NCBI GenBank assembly: GCA_903925975.1 | Contig: CAIYHG010000145.1 | Location: 1 to 64,000, forward strand | Length of the DNA: 64,000 bases | Reading direction: 5' to 3' | From: an uncultured Acidobacteriia bacterium | Lineage (GTDB): Bacteria > Acidobacteriota > Terriglobia > Bryobacterales > Bryobacteraceae | Shown: in pieces, positions 34,548 through 44,149 of the stretch | Position numbering within the stretch: position 1 is the stretch's first letter | Layout of the letters: the number at the start of each line of letters is the position of its first letter | Made by a program: the position numbers and the translations under genes | Notes under the pieces: model-generated | Databases searched by the model: none | What the model was told of the DNA's origin: nothing | The model's input: only the letters and a program-made list of their open reading frames with translations

Positions 34548-35438
34548 ATGTTGCAGTTTACGAGCGAACAGTTTCGGTTGAAGGTGGGCTTGGCGGAAAT
34601 GCTGAAAGGCGGCGTCATCATGGACGTCACCAATGCCGAGCAGGCCAGGATTGCGGAGGATGCGGGCGCCTCGGCCGTGATGGCGTTGGAGCGGGTTCCG
34701 TCCGATATCCGCAAAGACGGCGGGGTGGCGCGCATGGCCAACATCGCCATCATCGAACAGATCATGAAGACGGTGAGCATCCCGGTGATGGCCAAGGCCC
34801 GCATCGGCCACTTCATGGGGGCGCGCATTCTCGAAGTCCTCGGTGTGGACTATATCGACGAGAGCGAAGTCCTGACGCCGGCGGACGAAGAGCACCACAT
34901 CGCCAAGAATGATTTCAAAGTGCCGTTTGTCTGCGGCGCGCGCAACCTGGGCGAGGCCCTGCGGCGCATTGCCGAAGGCGCGGCCATGATCCGCACCAAG
35001 GGTGAAGCGGGCTCGGGCAACATCGTGGAAGCCGTGCGCCACATTCGTACCATCGTGAAAGAGATGAAGCAGCTCACGGTGCTGGGCAAGGAAGAGCTGG
35101 TGCATGCGTCGAAGACGCTGCAGGCGCCGCTTGAGTTAGTGGAGTGGGTGGCGCAGAACGGCAAGCTGCCGACGCCGAACTTCTCCGCCGGAGGCATCGC
35201 CACGCCCGCCGATGCGGCGCTGGTAATGCAGCTCGGCGCCGAAGCCGTCTTCGTCGGCTCGGGCATCTTCAAGTCCTCCGACCCAGGGGCGAGAGCCGTG
35301 GCCATCGTGCAGGCGGCCAAGAATTTCAATAACCCCGAGAAGCTGCTCGAAGCCAGCCGCTCGCTCGGCGAAGCGATGCCGGGCCTGGACATCGCCAAAC
35401 TGCCCGAATCGGAACTAATGCAAACCAGAGGCTGGTAG
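34548..35438 (+). CDS. pdxS: Pyridoxal 5'-phosphate synthase, PdxS lyase subunit
   Basis: Builds PLP from ribose 5-phosphate, glyceraldehyde 3-phosphate and ammonia delivered by PdxT. The 296-residue TIM barrel is highly conserved: [63 protein letters not shown] and [16 protein letters not shown], with active-site lysines in the second and last parts. A GGGAGAAATCG ribosome site precedes the ATG. The stop shares one base with the pdxT start. Confidence 0.98.
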   Translation: MLQFTSEQFRLKVGLAEMLKGGVIMDVTNAEQARIAEDAGASAVMALERVPSDIRKDGGVARMANIAIIEQIMKTVSIPVMAKARIGHFMGARILEVLGVDYIDESEVLTPADEEHHIAKNDFKVPFVCGARNLGEALRRIAEGAAMIRTKGEAGSGNIVEAVRHIRTIVKEMKQLTVLGKEELVHASKTLQAPLELVEWVAQNGKLPTPNFSAGGIATPADAALVMQLGAEAVFVGSGIFKSSDPGARAVAIVQAAKNFNNPEKLLEASRSLGEAMPGLDIAKLPESELMQTRGW

Positions 35439-36016
35439 TGAAACGCGTTGGAGTGCTTTCGCTGCTGGGGGATTTCGCGGCGCATGCCGAGGCGCTGCGC
35501 CGCGCCGGCGCCGAGCCCGCACTGGTCCGCGACCGCGAGGAACTTCGCTCGCTCGACGGCCTGGTGATCCCCGGCGGCGAAAGCACCACCATGCTCAAGC
35601 TGCTGCGTTACGATGGCCTGCTCGACGACCTGACCGAATTCGGGCGGCGCAAACCCGTTTTCGGCACGTGCGCCGGAGCGATCCTCATGGCGCAGCGGGT
35701 CTCGAACCCGGAGCAGGAGAGCCTTGCCCTGATGGATATGGACGTGGAGCGCAACTCGTACGGCAGGCAGATCGATAGCCGCGTCGCCGTTCTGAAGACC
35801 GAACCGGATTTTGAGAGCCGGACGGCGGCGGGCGAGCTGGAGGCGGTGTTCATCCGGGCGCCGCGCATCCGCCGGCTCGGGCCGGGTGCGAAGATCCTCG
35901 CGCGCTTCGAGGGCGACCCCGTCCTGGTGGAGCAGGGCCGGCATCTCGCGGCCACATTTCATCCCGAATTGACCAGAGATTTGCGCGTACATGAGCTCTT
36001 CCTGGAGAAGCTGTGA
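35438..36016 (+). CDS. pdxT: Pyridoxal 5'-phosphate synthase, PdxT glutaminase subunit
   Basis: Class I glutamine amidotransferase that feeds ammonia to PdxS. The 192 residues contain VIPGGESTTM, the nucleophile in FGTCAGAI, RNSYGRQIDS and the C-terminal His/Glu pair in TFHPELT. It starts with GTG sharing one base with the pdxS stop (TAGTG), so the two are made together. The next gene overlaps its stop by four bases. Confidence 0.96.
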   Translation: MKRVGVLSLLGDFAAHAEALRRAGAEPALVRDREELRSLDGLVIPGGESTTMLKLLRYDGLLDDLTEFGRRKPVFGTCAGAILMAQRVSNPEQESLALMDMDVERNSYGRQIDSRVAVLKTEPDFESRTAAGELEAVFIRAPRIRRLGPGAKILARFEGDPVLVEQGRHLAATFHPELTRDLRVHELFLEKL

Positions 36017-36465
36017 GCGTCGAGCCTAAGAACGTTCTCTTTGTGTGTATCGGCAACGCCTGCCGCAGCCAGATGGCGGAAGGGTTTGCGCGCGCTTACG
36101 GCAGCGACGTGATCGCCGCCGCGAGCGCGGGACTTCACCCCGCCATGAACGTTGCTTCCGATACCCAGCGCACGATGCGCGAAAAGAACATAGACCTCTC
36201 CGGGCATTTCCCCAAGAACGTTCACCACGTTTTGCGGACGCGCTTCGACCTGGTGATTAACATGAGCGGCCTCGGCCTGCCCGCCCGCCTGAACGCCCCC
36301 GTGCGGATTTGGGACGTGCCGGACCCGGTGCAGATGAAGTATGACGACCACTGCGCGGTGCGCGACCAGATCGAGCACCTGGTGATGATGCTGATCCTGG
36401 AACTGCGGAAGAAGGCGAAGGCGCCGGATTTTCGCGGCCAGGGTTCCGGCCGCCTGGAGACTTGA
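36013..36465 (+). CDS. Low-molecular-weight protein tyrosine phosphatase / arsenate reductase family
   Basis: A 150-residue member of the LMW-PTP/ArsC superfamily. The P-loop VCIGNACRSQMAEG gives the nucleophile C12 and R18 (CX5R), and WDVPDP supplies the general-acid aspartate. The two further cysteines used for the disulfide relay of thioredoxin-type ArsC are not evident, so a phosphatase-like or glutaredoxin-independent role is as likely as arsenate reduction. GTG start overlapping the pdxT stop (GTGA). No ars genes nearby. Confidence 0.8.
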   Translation: MSVEPKNVLFVCIGNACRSQMAEGFARAYGSDVIAAASAGLHPAMNVASDTQRTMREKNIDLSGHFPKNVHHVLRTRFDLVINMSGLGLPARLNAPVRIWDVPDPVQMKYDDHCAVRDQIEHLVMMLILELRKKAKAPDFRGQGSGRLET

Positions 36466-36579
36466 ACTTCTTTCCGCGTCCTTGTCTCGCGGCCTGACTC
36501 GGCGTCGCGCCTGGCCGTTCCTCTTCAGTCGAGTTGTTCCACTGGCCCCGCAATTGCACCTCTCTGGCCGGAGGTTCTA

Positions 36580-37401
36580 ATGCGAAAGTTTGGCTTTACG
36601 GCGATGTTGTTCTTAGTACCCTTGGGGCTTTTCGCGGCGCGGCTGACGCTGCGGGACGGGACAGTGGTTTACGGCACGCTTATTAACGGCTCGTCCGACA
36701 GCATCCTCATTCAGGATGAGTACGGCGCTGACCGGCGCTTCGACCTGGAGCGGATCAGGCTCATTGACTTCGATGCGGTGAGTCCGAACGCGAATGTACG
36801 GTACCGCAATGACGCTTCACGTTCCCGTTTGGAGAACCGTCCCCCGCAATACGCCGCCGCCAATCAAGGCACGGATGAGCAGATTCTGCCTGCGGGCGTG
36901 CAGATATCGGTACGCACCGATTCCGAAATCAATGCCTACACTGCCACCGAAGGACGCACATACTCGGGCAATATCACTCAGGATGTTGTAGGGCCTTCGG
37001 GCGACATCCTCATTCCCCGAGGCTCGGACGCAGATCTTGTGGTGCGCCAGGTCAACGAAGGCGGAACGCTCACAAGCGGCAATCTCATTCTGGACCTAGA
37101 CTCGGTGCGCGTGAACGGACGCCGCTACCTGGTGAGCACCGAAGATATGAACCAGCGCGGGAACAACCAGGGAATCGGGGCCAACCGGCGCACGGGTGAG
37201 CTGGTAGGCGGCGGCGCCGTGCTGGGCACTCTGCTGGGCGCTCTGGCCGGAGGCGGTAAAGGCGCTGCAATCGGCGCGATCGCCGGCGCAGCGGCCGGCG
37301 GAGGCGTGCAAGTACTGACCAAGGGCAAAGAGATTCGGGTTCCGGCGGAGACCGTGCTGAACTTCCGCCTGGATCAGCCCCTTTATCTTCGCGCCGAATA
37401 G
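36580..37401 (+). CDS. Exported glycine-zipper protein
   Basis: A 273-residue protein with a signal peptide (about 1-19). An N-terminal beta part, TLRDGTVVYGTLINGSSDSILIQDEYG, resembles an Sm-like fold. A middle domain (about 100-195, LPAGVQISVRTDSEINAYTATEG) resembles TrbI/VirB10-type beta domains. A glycine-zipper helix pair follows (about 208-250, GGGAVLGTLLGALAGGGKGAAIGAIAGAAAGG, given in pieces GAVLGTLLGALAG and GAAIGAIAGAAAG). Such proteins are often outer-membrane or peptidoglycan associated. Function is unknown and the gene is separated from its neighbours by 114 and 438 bases. Confidence 0.7.
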   Translation: MRKFGFTAMLFLVPLGLFAARLTLRDGTVVYGTLINGSSDSILIQDEYGADRRFDLERIRLIDFDAVSPNANVRYRNDASRSRLENRPPQYAAANQGTDEQILPAGVQISVRTDSEINAYTATEGRTYSGNITQDVVGPSGDILIPRGSDADLVVRQVNEGGTLTSGNLILDLDSVRVNGRRYLVSTEDMNQRGNNQGIGANRRTGELVGGGAVLGTLLGALAGGGKGAAIGAIAGAAAGGGVQVLTKGKEIRVPAETVLNFRLDQPLYLRAE

Positions 37402-37839
37402 CGCGGAACAACCGGCAGCGGAACAACCGACAATACCCGCGCAGCCGCACTCACTCGCGATCGCAAGCCCGCGAAAAGCGGCGGCGGAAACTGGCCGTCC
37501 TCGACTCAGGAGCGCGGAGCCGTCGCGAACCGCTCCGCGCGGGCCGGAAGATCATGACTTCGCTTGTTCCATCCAAGCGGCCGGCCGGACGGTGCCCCGC
37601 GAACAGATTTGGCTTCATGGCGTCCGCCTGACGTGTTTGGCGCACCCGCGCCACTAGCCGACGTTCCCATGTGGGGCATTTCCCGCAGTCGACCTACCGC
37701 CCGATGTTGCAAAAAACCGCAACCGCTTTGAAATCAGACCCCCAATATTGGTAAACTGAGTGCTCTTCTTGCTATATCGGAGTTCAGGGCCGGAGTATGC
37801 GCCAAACGCATACGGCCGGGAGAAAAGGACGCCTAAGTA
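37402..37839. other. 438-base intergenic region with hairpins and a short tandem repeat
   Basis: No gene is supported here. Directly after the stop the 12-base unit GCGGAACAACCG is repeated (37403-37414 and 37418-37429). A 9-bp hairpin GCGCGGAGC/GCTCCGCGC (37512-37520 with 37532-37540) may end the upstream transcript, though no U tract follows. A possible promoter for the acyl-CoA dehydrogenase operon is TTGAAA at 37728 and TAAACT at 37752 with an 18-base spacer. Confidence 0.5.
37795..37813 (+). promoter_or_regulatory. Palindrome in the leader of the acyl-CoA dehydrogenase gene
   Basis: A perfect 7-bp inverted repeat, GTATGCG and CGCATAC, with spacer CCAAA, 26 bases before the ATG. It could be an operator (for example for a TetR/FadR-type regulator of fatty acid oxidation) or an mRNA hairpin close to the AAAGGA ribosome site. 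Confidence 0.45.
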
Positions 37840-40047
37840 ATGTCTTCCGCTACAGATCAGAAAGCCGAGTTCCTTCGCGCGCTTCCCGGCGACGATGTCC
37901 GCCAGATTCTTTGGCGCTTCGCCGAGCGTTACGACCTGCAGATGCTGGTTCAATCCGTCCGCGCCGTGGCGCGCGGCCCCGTCGCCCGCCTGGTGGCCGC
38001 CGGCGCCCGCAACACCCACGATTGGACACCCGAGAAGGCCGCCCTTCTCCAGTCATTTGACGAGTCGGGCATCACCGGCGTCTTCATGGAACCGTCCGAA
38101 GGCGGCTTCATCGAAGGTCCCAAGAACCTGGCCCTGGCTCTGGTCGCTTTCGAACTGGCCTGGGTGGACGCCGGCGCCGCAACCGGCAGCCTCGCCGGGT
38201 GCCTCGCCCTCTCCCCCATCCATGAGCGCGGAACCGACGAGCAGCGAAGTTACTACATGAGTAAGTGCGCCCCGCCCCAGCCCGGCGAGGACCGCAAGCC
38301 CTGGCGCGGCTCTTTTGCCCTTACCGAACCCATTCCCTACGTCGGCGTCGAGACCGGCATGCTCGGCGGCAAGGTCAAAGTAGCCGAATGGAATGAAGGC
38401 GAGGAGCCCACGCTCCAGGTGGATAAGCGCGGCCGCTTCATCACCAACATGGGTTTCGCCAACTTTGTCACCGCCGCCGTGGAATCCGACGACCCGCGCA
38501 TCAAGGGCACCTGCATGGTGATCCTCGAAGAGAACGACCCCGGCACCTTCGACCGCGGCACCCCCACCCGCAAGCTGGTCCATCAGCTCTCTTCCACCAA
38601 CGACCCCGTCCTCAGCCTCAAAGTGCCCGCGCACCGCATCATCGGCGGTTACTCCGTCAAAGACGGCGTCATCATTCCGCGCTACAGCCACGGCGAAGTG
38701 ATCGAGGCCGTATTCCGCCGCACCCGCGTCACCGTGGCCATCATGAGCTCGGCCAAGCTGCTCTCGGCCATCGAACCCGTCATCCGCTATGCGCGCGGCC
38801 GTTTCCGCGGCGGCTCCATCGCCACCCCCGGCTCCCCGCGCTACGATCTCGGCCTCCAGCTCAAGCAGGACGTGGTACACCGCCTGGTGGATGTGTGGGC
38901 AACCGGCGAAGCCAGCGCGTCTTTGGGCTTCGCGGCGGCGCGCGTGTTCGACGAACTCGACCCCATCGAGAAGCAAAAGAACTCGATCCTCGCCGAACGC
39001 GGCATCACCGGCGGCAGCGCCATGCTGAAGTTCATGCGCAAGGTGCAGAAAGAGGCCATCGAATTCCTGAATGGCAACAAGCCCGAATTGAAGGACGACG
39101 TGCTCGTGAACGCCGCCATACTCGATTCGGTCGCCAACGTCCTCTGCCCCGCCTGCAAGCTCTGGAACACCGGCCACGGCGCCCGCAAGATGCGCGAGGC
39201 CGTCAGCCTCATGGGCGGCTACGGCATCACCGAAGATTGCCCCGGATTCCTGGGTCACAAGTGGATGGATTCGCAGCTCGAAGCCACCTACGAAGGCCCC
39301 GAGGCCGTGCAGCGCCGCCAGCTCAGCATCACCATGACCGACGACCTGTTCCTGACGCAGTTCAAGCAGTGGATCCGCGATATGCGCGTGATCGCCAATG
39401 ACCGCCCCGGAACCGGCGCCTGCGCCGTCGCCACCGCTATGGAGCTTTGGCTCTGGACCCTCGAGCACCTGCTGAAGAGCGCCGATGCCGATGGTAGCAA
39501 GCTCTATCACAGCTCCCGCCAGGGCGTCACGTTCCCCCTGGCCGACGCGCTCTGCTGGCTGCTCGCCGTGCGCTCGCAGATTCTCGATACGCTCGAACTC
39601 GCCGTCAAAGGCGTCGATCACCCCACCGTCTCCGAAGGGTTCGAAGGTTTGCTGGCTTTCTATACGGACCTCTGCCACGTGCAATCCGCAAGCGCCGCCG
39701 GCGAAGTTGGCCGCATTTGCGCCGAGTTGGTGTTCGGCTACAACCGCCACCCGGCATGGGATACCGAGGGTTGCGCCACCTGCTACCAGGGCGGGGAACT
39801 CGATGGCATGGAGAGCCTCATCCCCGGAATTTCCAGCATCGCCCGCGGCTACTCGGACGTGATCGAAGCCGATGGCGCCCATCCGCAGAAGGCCGGCCCG
39901 TGCGTGCGCTTCAACGGCCTCGATAAGTTCACGCGCCTGCGCACGCGGCTGGATGGCTGCCTCACAGGTTCCCAGCTCGCGAAAGACCGCGCCGCTGAGT
40001 CTCTCACCAAAGTCATGATTCCCGAGGCATTGGACTACCCCGCATGA
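37840..40047 (+). CDS. Large acyl-CoA dehydrogenase-family protein
   Basis: A 735-residue flavoprotein, longer than standard acyl-CoA dehydrogenases (about 380), closer to the long forms with a C-terminal helical extension. The dehydrogenase core includes GSFALTEP (FAD/substrate loop, normally CxTEPxxGSD), LVHQLSSTNDPVLSL and LMGGYGITEDCPGFLGHKWMDSQLEATYEGPEAVQRRQLS (here cited as GGYGITED and ATYEGPEAVQRRQ). About 230 residues after the core are extra. It probably oxidises an acyl-CoA and passes electrons to the overlapping ETF-QO-like protein. Substrate is unknown. The two genes overlap by four bases (ATGA). Confidence 0.85.
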   Translation: MSSATDQKAEFLRALPGDDVRQILWRFAERYDLQMLVQSVRAVARGPVARLVAAGARNTHDWTPEKAALLQSFDESGITGVFMEPSEGGFIEGPKNLALALVAFELAWVDAGAATGSLAGCLALSPIHERGTDEQRSYYMSKCAPPQPGEDRKPWRGSFALTEPIPYVGVETGMLGGKVKVAEWNEGEEPTLQVDKRGRFITNMGFANFVTAAVESDDPRIKGTCMVILEENDPGTFDRGTPTRKLVHQLSSTNDPVLSLKVPAHRIIGGYSVKDGVIIPRYSHGEVIEAVFRRTRVTVAIMSSAKLLSAIEPVIRYARGRFRGGSIATPGSPRYDLGLQLKQDVVHRLVDVWATGEASASLGFAAARVFDELDPIEKQKNSILAERGITGGSAMLKFMRKVQKEAIEFLNGNKPELKDDVLVNAAILDSVANVLCPACKLWNTGHGARKMREAVSLMGGYGITEDCPGFLGHKWMDSQLEATYEGPEAVQRRQLSITMTDDLFLTQFKQWIRDMRVIANDRPGTGACAVATAMELWLWTLEHLLKSADADGSKLYHSSRQGVTFPLADALCWLLAVRSQILDTLELAVKGVDHPTVSEGFEGLLAFYTDLCHVQSASAAGEVGRICAELVFGYNRHPAWDTEGCATCYQGGELDGMESLIPGISSIARGYSDVIEADGAHPQKAGPCVRFNGLDKFTRLRTRLDGCLTGSQLAKDRAAESLTKVMIPEALDYPA

Positions 40048-41882
40048 GCAACGAGCCCCTCGCCGAACGCCAGAGCATGAACGTGGACGTAGTCTGCGTG
40101 GGCTTCGGCCCCGCCATGGCCGGGTTCTTGACCACGCTCTCAGGCAAGCTGATGAACCCCGATGGTTCGCCCGCGGTCGAGAGCCCCTCGTGCCCCGGTC
40201 TGCCGCTCCAGGTTGTCTGCTACGAGCGCGCCGACGATATCGGCTTCGGCGTTTCGGGCGTGGTGACGCGCGCCCGCGGCATCCGCGCCACCCTACCCGA
40301 TTTGGACCCGGCCAACATTCCCATGGCCGCCCCGGTGCGGAATGAGAAGGTGGCGTACCTGCTTGACCCGCACGGCGCCAGCCGCCGCTCGCCTCTGCTG
40401 AAGATGGGCGACGCCGCGCTGCGCACGCTTGGCCTGGCGAAAGACGGCGGCTACGAACTGCCCTACACCCCGCCGTTCCTGCACAAGCACGGCGGCATGG
40501 TGATGTCGCTCGGCCAGTTCCTGCAATATATCGGCGGCGAGTTGATGGGCGCGGGAGCGGTGCAGATCTGGCCCGGCTCGCCGGTCAGCCAGGCGCTCGT
40601 CGAAGACGGCCGCGTCGAAGGCGTCCGGCTCTGCGATCAGGGCGTGGACCGCGATGGCGCGCCCGAACCCGGCTTCATGCCGGGCATGGATGTCCGCGCC
40701 GCTCTCACGGTGGTGGCCGATGGCCCCGTGGGCGCCGTCGGCCGGCAATTGGACGAGCAGTTCGGCATGCCGCGCGGCAACCATCAGCGCGAGTGGGCCG
40801 TGGGCATGAAGATGGTGGTAGACCTCCCCGAAAATTCGACGCTCGAACCCGGCACGGTCTTCCACACCTTCGGCTACCCGGAACCTGAGATCTTCGGCTT
40901 CTTTTACGTGCATCCGGATCGCGTCGCCACGGTCGGCATCTTCGTGCCCTCGTGGTTCGCAAGCCCCATGCGCACGTCTTATCGCTTGTTGCAGCACTTC
41001 ATGCTGCACCCGTATATCTGGCGTTACCTCGAAGGCGGCAAGCTGCGCTCGTGGGGCGCGAAGTCCCTGCAGGAATCCGGCAAGCGCGGCGAGCCATTCC
41101 TGGTGGGCGAGGGTTACGCCCGCATCGGTGAAGGCTCCGGCAGCACCAACGTCCTAACAGGTTCCGGCGTGGATGAAGCCTGGACCACCGGCGCGCAACT
41201 CGCCGAATCCGTACTCGACCTCCTCAAGCGCGGCGAGCCGTTCACGAAAGAGAACCTGGAAAAGACCTACGTCGCCAAACGCCGCGCAAGCTGGGTCGAA
41301 GAGGAAGGCCGCATCGCCGAAAAGGCGCGCGACGGTTTCCACCACGGCGTCGTCGCGGGAATGCTCGGCATGGCCCTGGCCGGCTTCTCCGACGGCAAGC
41401 ATTGGATTGAAGGCGAGCCGCATCCGCTGCCCGATCCTCAGGAGTATTACCGCTCGAAGATCTCGCCCGACGAGTTCAACCGCATCGTCGAAGAATGCCG
41501 GCTCAAAGGCGTATCCTGCCACGACGCGCTGATGGATAAGTGCGGTTGGCCCGCCATCCCGTTTGACGGCCAACTGCTGATCACGCATCAGGACGCGCTC
41601 CTGGTCGGCGGCAAGGTGCAGGCGCCCGCCGGATTCGCGGATCACGTGCAGTTCGAGTTTCCCGATTTCTGCGAGCGCTGCGGCTCCAAGCTGTGCATCG
41701 AGATGTGCTCGGGCCAGGCGATCACCCCCGGCCCCTCCGGCGTTCCGGCGTTCGACCGCGAGAAGTGCGTCCACTGCGGCGCCTGCATCTGGAACTGCCC
41801 CACGCGCCTCGAAGACGACCCGCCCCGCGGCAACATCATCTTCCGCGCCGGCGCCGGCGGCCTCCACTCCAACGAGAACTAA
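40044..41882 (+). CDS. ETF-quinone oxidoreductase/FixC-like flavoprotein with ferredoxin domain
   Basis: A 612-residue protein related to electron-transfer flavoprotein:ubiquinone oxidoreductase, which sends electrons from ETF to the quinone pool. The FAD-binding motif reads VCVGFGPAMAGFL instead of the usual GAGPAG. The C-terminal iron-sulfur part has CERCGSKLCIEMC and CVHCGACIWNCP; the second is a full CxxCxxCxxxC set, and the eight cysteines could hold more than the single cluster of mammalian ETF-QO. etfA and etfB are absent, so the electron donor may be the adjacent dehydrogenase itself or an ETF encoded elsewhere. Confidence 0.82.
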   Translation: MSNEPLAERQSMNVDVVCVGFGPAMAGFLTTLSGKLMNPDGSPAVESPSCPGLPLQVVCYERADDIGFGVSGVVTRARGIRATLPDLDPANIPMAAPVRNEKVAYLLDPHGASRRSPLLKMGDAALRTLGLAKDGGYELPYTPPFLHKHGGMVMSLGQFLQYIGGELMGAGAVQIWPGSPVSQALVEDGRVEGVRLCDQGVDRDGAPEPGFMPGMDVRAALTVVADGPVGAVGRQLDEQFGMPRGNHQREWAVGMKMVVDLPENSTLEPGTVFHTFGYPEPEIFGFFYVHPDRVATVGIFVPSWFASPMRTSYRLLQHFMLHPYIWRYLEGGKLRSWGAKSLQESGKRGEPFLVGEGYARIGEGSGSTNVLTGSGVDEAWTTGAQLAESVLDLLKRGEPFTKENLEKTYVAKRRASWVEEEGRIAEKARDGFHHGVVAGMLGMALAGFSDGKHWIEGEPHPLPDPQEYYRSKISPDEFNRIVEECRLKGVSCHDALMDKCGWPAIPFDGQLLITHQDALLVGGKVQAPAGFADHVQFEFPDFCERCGSKLCIEMCSGQAITPGPSGVPAFDREKCVHCGACIWNCPTRLEDDPPRGNIIFRAGAGGLHSNEN

Positions 41883-41924
41883 GCCCCGGCAGCGCGCATT
41901 TGTGGCGCACGGTTCATCGTGCCG

Positions 41925-41944
41925 GGCCGGCATTCATGCCGGCC
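41925..41944 (+). terminator. Terminator of the acyl-CoA dehydrogenase operon
   Basis: A 9-bp perfect stem GGCCGGCAT/ATGCCGGCC with a two-base loop, 42 bases past the stop and followed by the U-rich TTCTCGTGTT. The best intrinsic terminator candidate in the window. Confidence 0.6.
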
Positions 41945-42012
41945 TTCTCGTGTTGAGCATGCTTTCGTACAGGTGAAGAACTTCCAGACGGCCCGCGGGC
42001 TATAGTGAAAGC

Positions 42013-44043
42013 ATGCGATGGCTGGCCTTTGTGGCGTGCGCGCTCTGCGCTTCCGCCCAGCAGTCTCCCTTCACCATCGAACAGGCGCTCGGGTTCGCGT
42101 TCCCTTCGGAGATGCGCGCCGCGCCCTCGGGGACCAAGGTGGCCTGGGTTTCGAACCTGCGCGGCGTGCGCAATGTGATGGAGGCCGAAGCGCCGGACTA
42201 CCGCGCGCGCAAGCTAACCAGCTACACGGAAGACGACGGCCAGGAAATCACGCAATTGCGCTGGACCGCGGATGCCTCCGCCGTGCTCTTCGTGCGCGGG
42301 GGCACTGCCAACCCGGCCCAGAATACGAACGGCGTCTCCGGGGGAATCTGGATCGTAGGTATGGATGGCGCGCCGCCGCGCCGCATCGGGCAGGGTTCCG
42401 CGGCGTTCCCATCGCCCAAGGGAGGCCGGGTCGCATTCGATGCCGGGGGGAAGATCTGGCTGGCGCCGCTCGATGGCTCGGCGCCTGCCGCGCCCGCGTT
42501 TGAAGCGCGCGGCCAGTGCGAACGGCCAATCTGGTCGCCCGATGGCGCCCGCATCGCCTTCACCAGCATGCGCGGCGACCACAGCCTCATCGGCATCTAC
42601 GATCTGGCCTCAAAGACCCTGCGCTACGTTGACCCCGCCACGGATTGGGATGATAACCCGGCGTGGTCGCCCGACAGCCGTTCGGTCGCTTTCATACGTA
42701 TCCCCGCCACAGGCCTGCGCGCCGTACGCGAAGCCAGGCGCGAGGGCGAGCCGTGGTCGATCCGCGTCGCGTCCGCCGAAACCGGCGAGGGCCGCGAACT
42801 ATGGCACGCCGCGAAGGGGCCAGGCAGCGTCTTCCGCGCCATCAACGCGGACTATCAGGCTATGTGGGCCAACAACCGGGCCGGCGACCGCGTCGTCTTC
42901 CCCTGGGAAGCCGATGGCTGGACGCACCTCTACTCGATTCCCGCCGCCGGCGGCGCCCCGGTGCTGCTGACGCCGGGTGAGTTCGAGGTAGAAGACGCAG
43001 CCCTGGCGCCGTACCGCGGCGAAGTGATCTATTCCTCGAATCAGGGCGATCTCGACCGCCGCCATCTGTGGCGCGTCCCCGTTGCCGGCGGACGTGCCCA
43101 GTTTCTGACGCTTGGCATTGGAATCGAATGTTCCCCGGCGCCGCTTGAGGGGGATTCGTTTGCCTTCCTGGAGTCGGACGCGCGCCGCCCCATGCGGGCG
43201 ATGGTCAAGACGCTTTCGGGAACGCACGAAATGGACCCCGCGGCCAGACCCGCCAACTTCCCCGCCGGGCAAATGACGGATCCCGAGCGGGTAATTTTCC
43301 GAAGCGCCGATGGTTTGGAGATCCACGGCCAGCTCTTCCGCCCACGCCAGAGTGCAGGCCGCTCACCAGCGGTGGTCTTTCTTCATGGCGGCCCCAGACG
43401 GCAGATGCTGCTCGGCTGGAACGCCATGGATTACTACTCCAACGCGTATGCCTTCAATCAATACCTGGCGAGTAACGGCTACGTAGTTTTGTCCGTGAAT
43501 TTTCGCTCGGGAATCGGCTACGGCCTGAATTTCCGCGAAGCCCCCGGCTATGGCTCTAGCGGCGCGAGCGATTTCCAGGATGTGGAAGCCGCGGCAACCT
43601 ATCTGCGCTCACGTTCTGACGTGGACCCCGCGCGCATCGGCGCATGGGGCGGCTCGTATGGCGGCTTCCTCACCGCCATGGCGCTGGCCCGCGATTCGAG
43701 CGCCTTCAGCGTGGGAGTCGATTTCCACGGCGTGCATAACTGGGCCACCGAACTTCGCATTCCTCCCACGGAACCCGACTACAAGCTGGCCTTCGATTCC
43801 TCGCCCATGGCCTTTGTGAAGACATGGCGCTCCCCGGTTCTGTTCATCGCGGGTGACGACGACCCCGACGTGCAGTTCAACCAGACCGTCATGATGGTAG
43901 ACGCCGTCCGCAGCCAGAACACCCCCGTAGAAACGCTCATCTTTCCCGACGAGGCCCACACCTTCCTGCTGTATCGAACTTGGGCCACCGCCTACCCCGC
44001 CGCCGCCAGATTCCTGGACGCGCACCTGAAGCCCCACCAATAG
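42013..44043 (+). CDS. Exported S9-family (prolyl oligopeptidase-like) serine peptidase
   Basis: A 676-residue enzyme with a short signal peptide (about 1-16, ending CASAQ). An N-terminal beta-propeller with TolB/WD40-like repeats follows (RWTADASAVLFVRGG, PIWSPDGARIAFTS, PAWSPDSRSVAFIR). The C-terminal alpha/beta hydrolase (about 430-676) carries the catalytic triad: S548 in WGGSYGGF, an aspartate in GDDDPDVQ and a histidine in DEAHTFL. It likely acts on short peptides in the periplasm. It has its own upstream region and no operon partners. Confidence 0.92.
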   Translation: MRWLAFVACALCASAQQSPFTIEQALGFAFPSEMRAAPSGTKVAWVSNLRGVRNVMEAEAPDYRARKLTSYTEDDGQEITQLRWTADASAVLFVRGGTANPAQNTNGVSGGIWIVGMDGAPPRRIGQGSAAFPSPKGGRVAFDAGGKIWLAPLDGSAPAAPAFEARGQCERPIWSPDGARIAFTSMRGDHSLIGIYDLASKTLRYVDPATDWDDNPAWSPDSRSVAFIRIPATGLRAVREARREGEPWSIRVASAETGEGRELWHAAKGPGSVFRAINADYQAMWANNRAGDRVVFPWEADGWTHLYSIPAAGGAPVLLTPGEFEVEDAALAPYRGEVIYSSNQGDLDRRHLWRVPVAGGRAQFLTLGIGIECSPAPLEGDSFAFLESDARRPMRAMVKTLSGTHEMDPAARPANFPAGQMTDPERVIFRSADGLEIHGQLFRPRQSAGRSPAVVFLHGGPRRQMLLGWNAMDYYSNAYAFNQYLASNGYVVLSVNFRSGIGYGLNFREAPGYGSSGASDFQDVEAAATYLRSRSDVDPARIGAWGGSYGGFLTAMALARDSSAFSVGVDFHGVHNWATELRIPPTEPDYKLAFDSSPMAFVKTWRSPVLFIAGDDDPDVQFNQTVMMVDAVRSQNTPVETLIFPDEAHTFLLYRTWATAYPAAARFLDAHLKPHQ

Positions 44044-44149
44044 TGGGGCGGAACCCCTGTTCCGCAGGGCGCCCCCCCGGTCGCCCTTCCGCCGGCGCCC
44101 GCAATTTGCCCCTAGCCGCCCGCCTCCGGCGCGGCTAACATGTAACTGA

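Noticed and set aside
36013..36465. Calling this gene arsC outright
   Set aside because: The CX5R loop is shared by LMW phosphatases and ArsC, the later ArsC disulfide cysteines are not evident, and no ars genes are nearby.
38053..39882. A 609-codon open frame antisense to the acyl-CoA dehydrogenase gene
   Set aside because: Mirror frame of a high-GC coding gene; its translation is low-complexity and matches no family, while the plus strand has a clear dehydrogenase.
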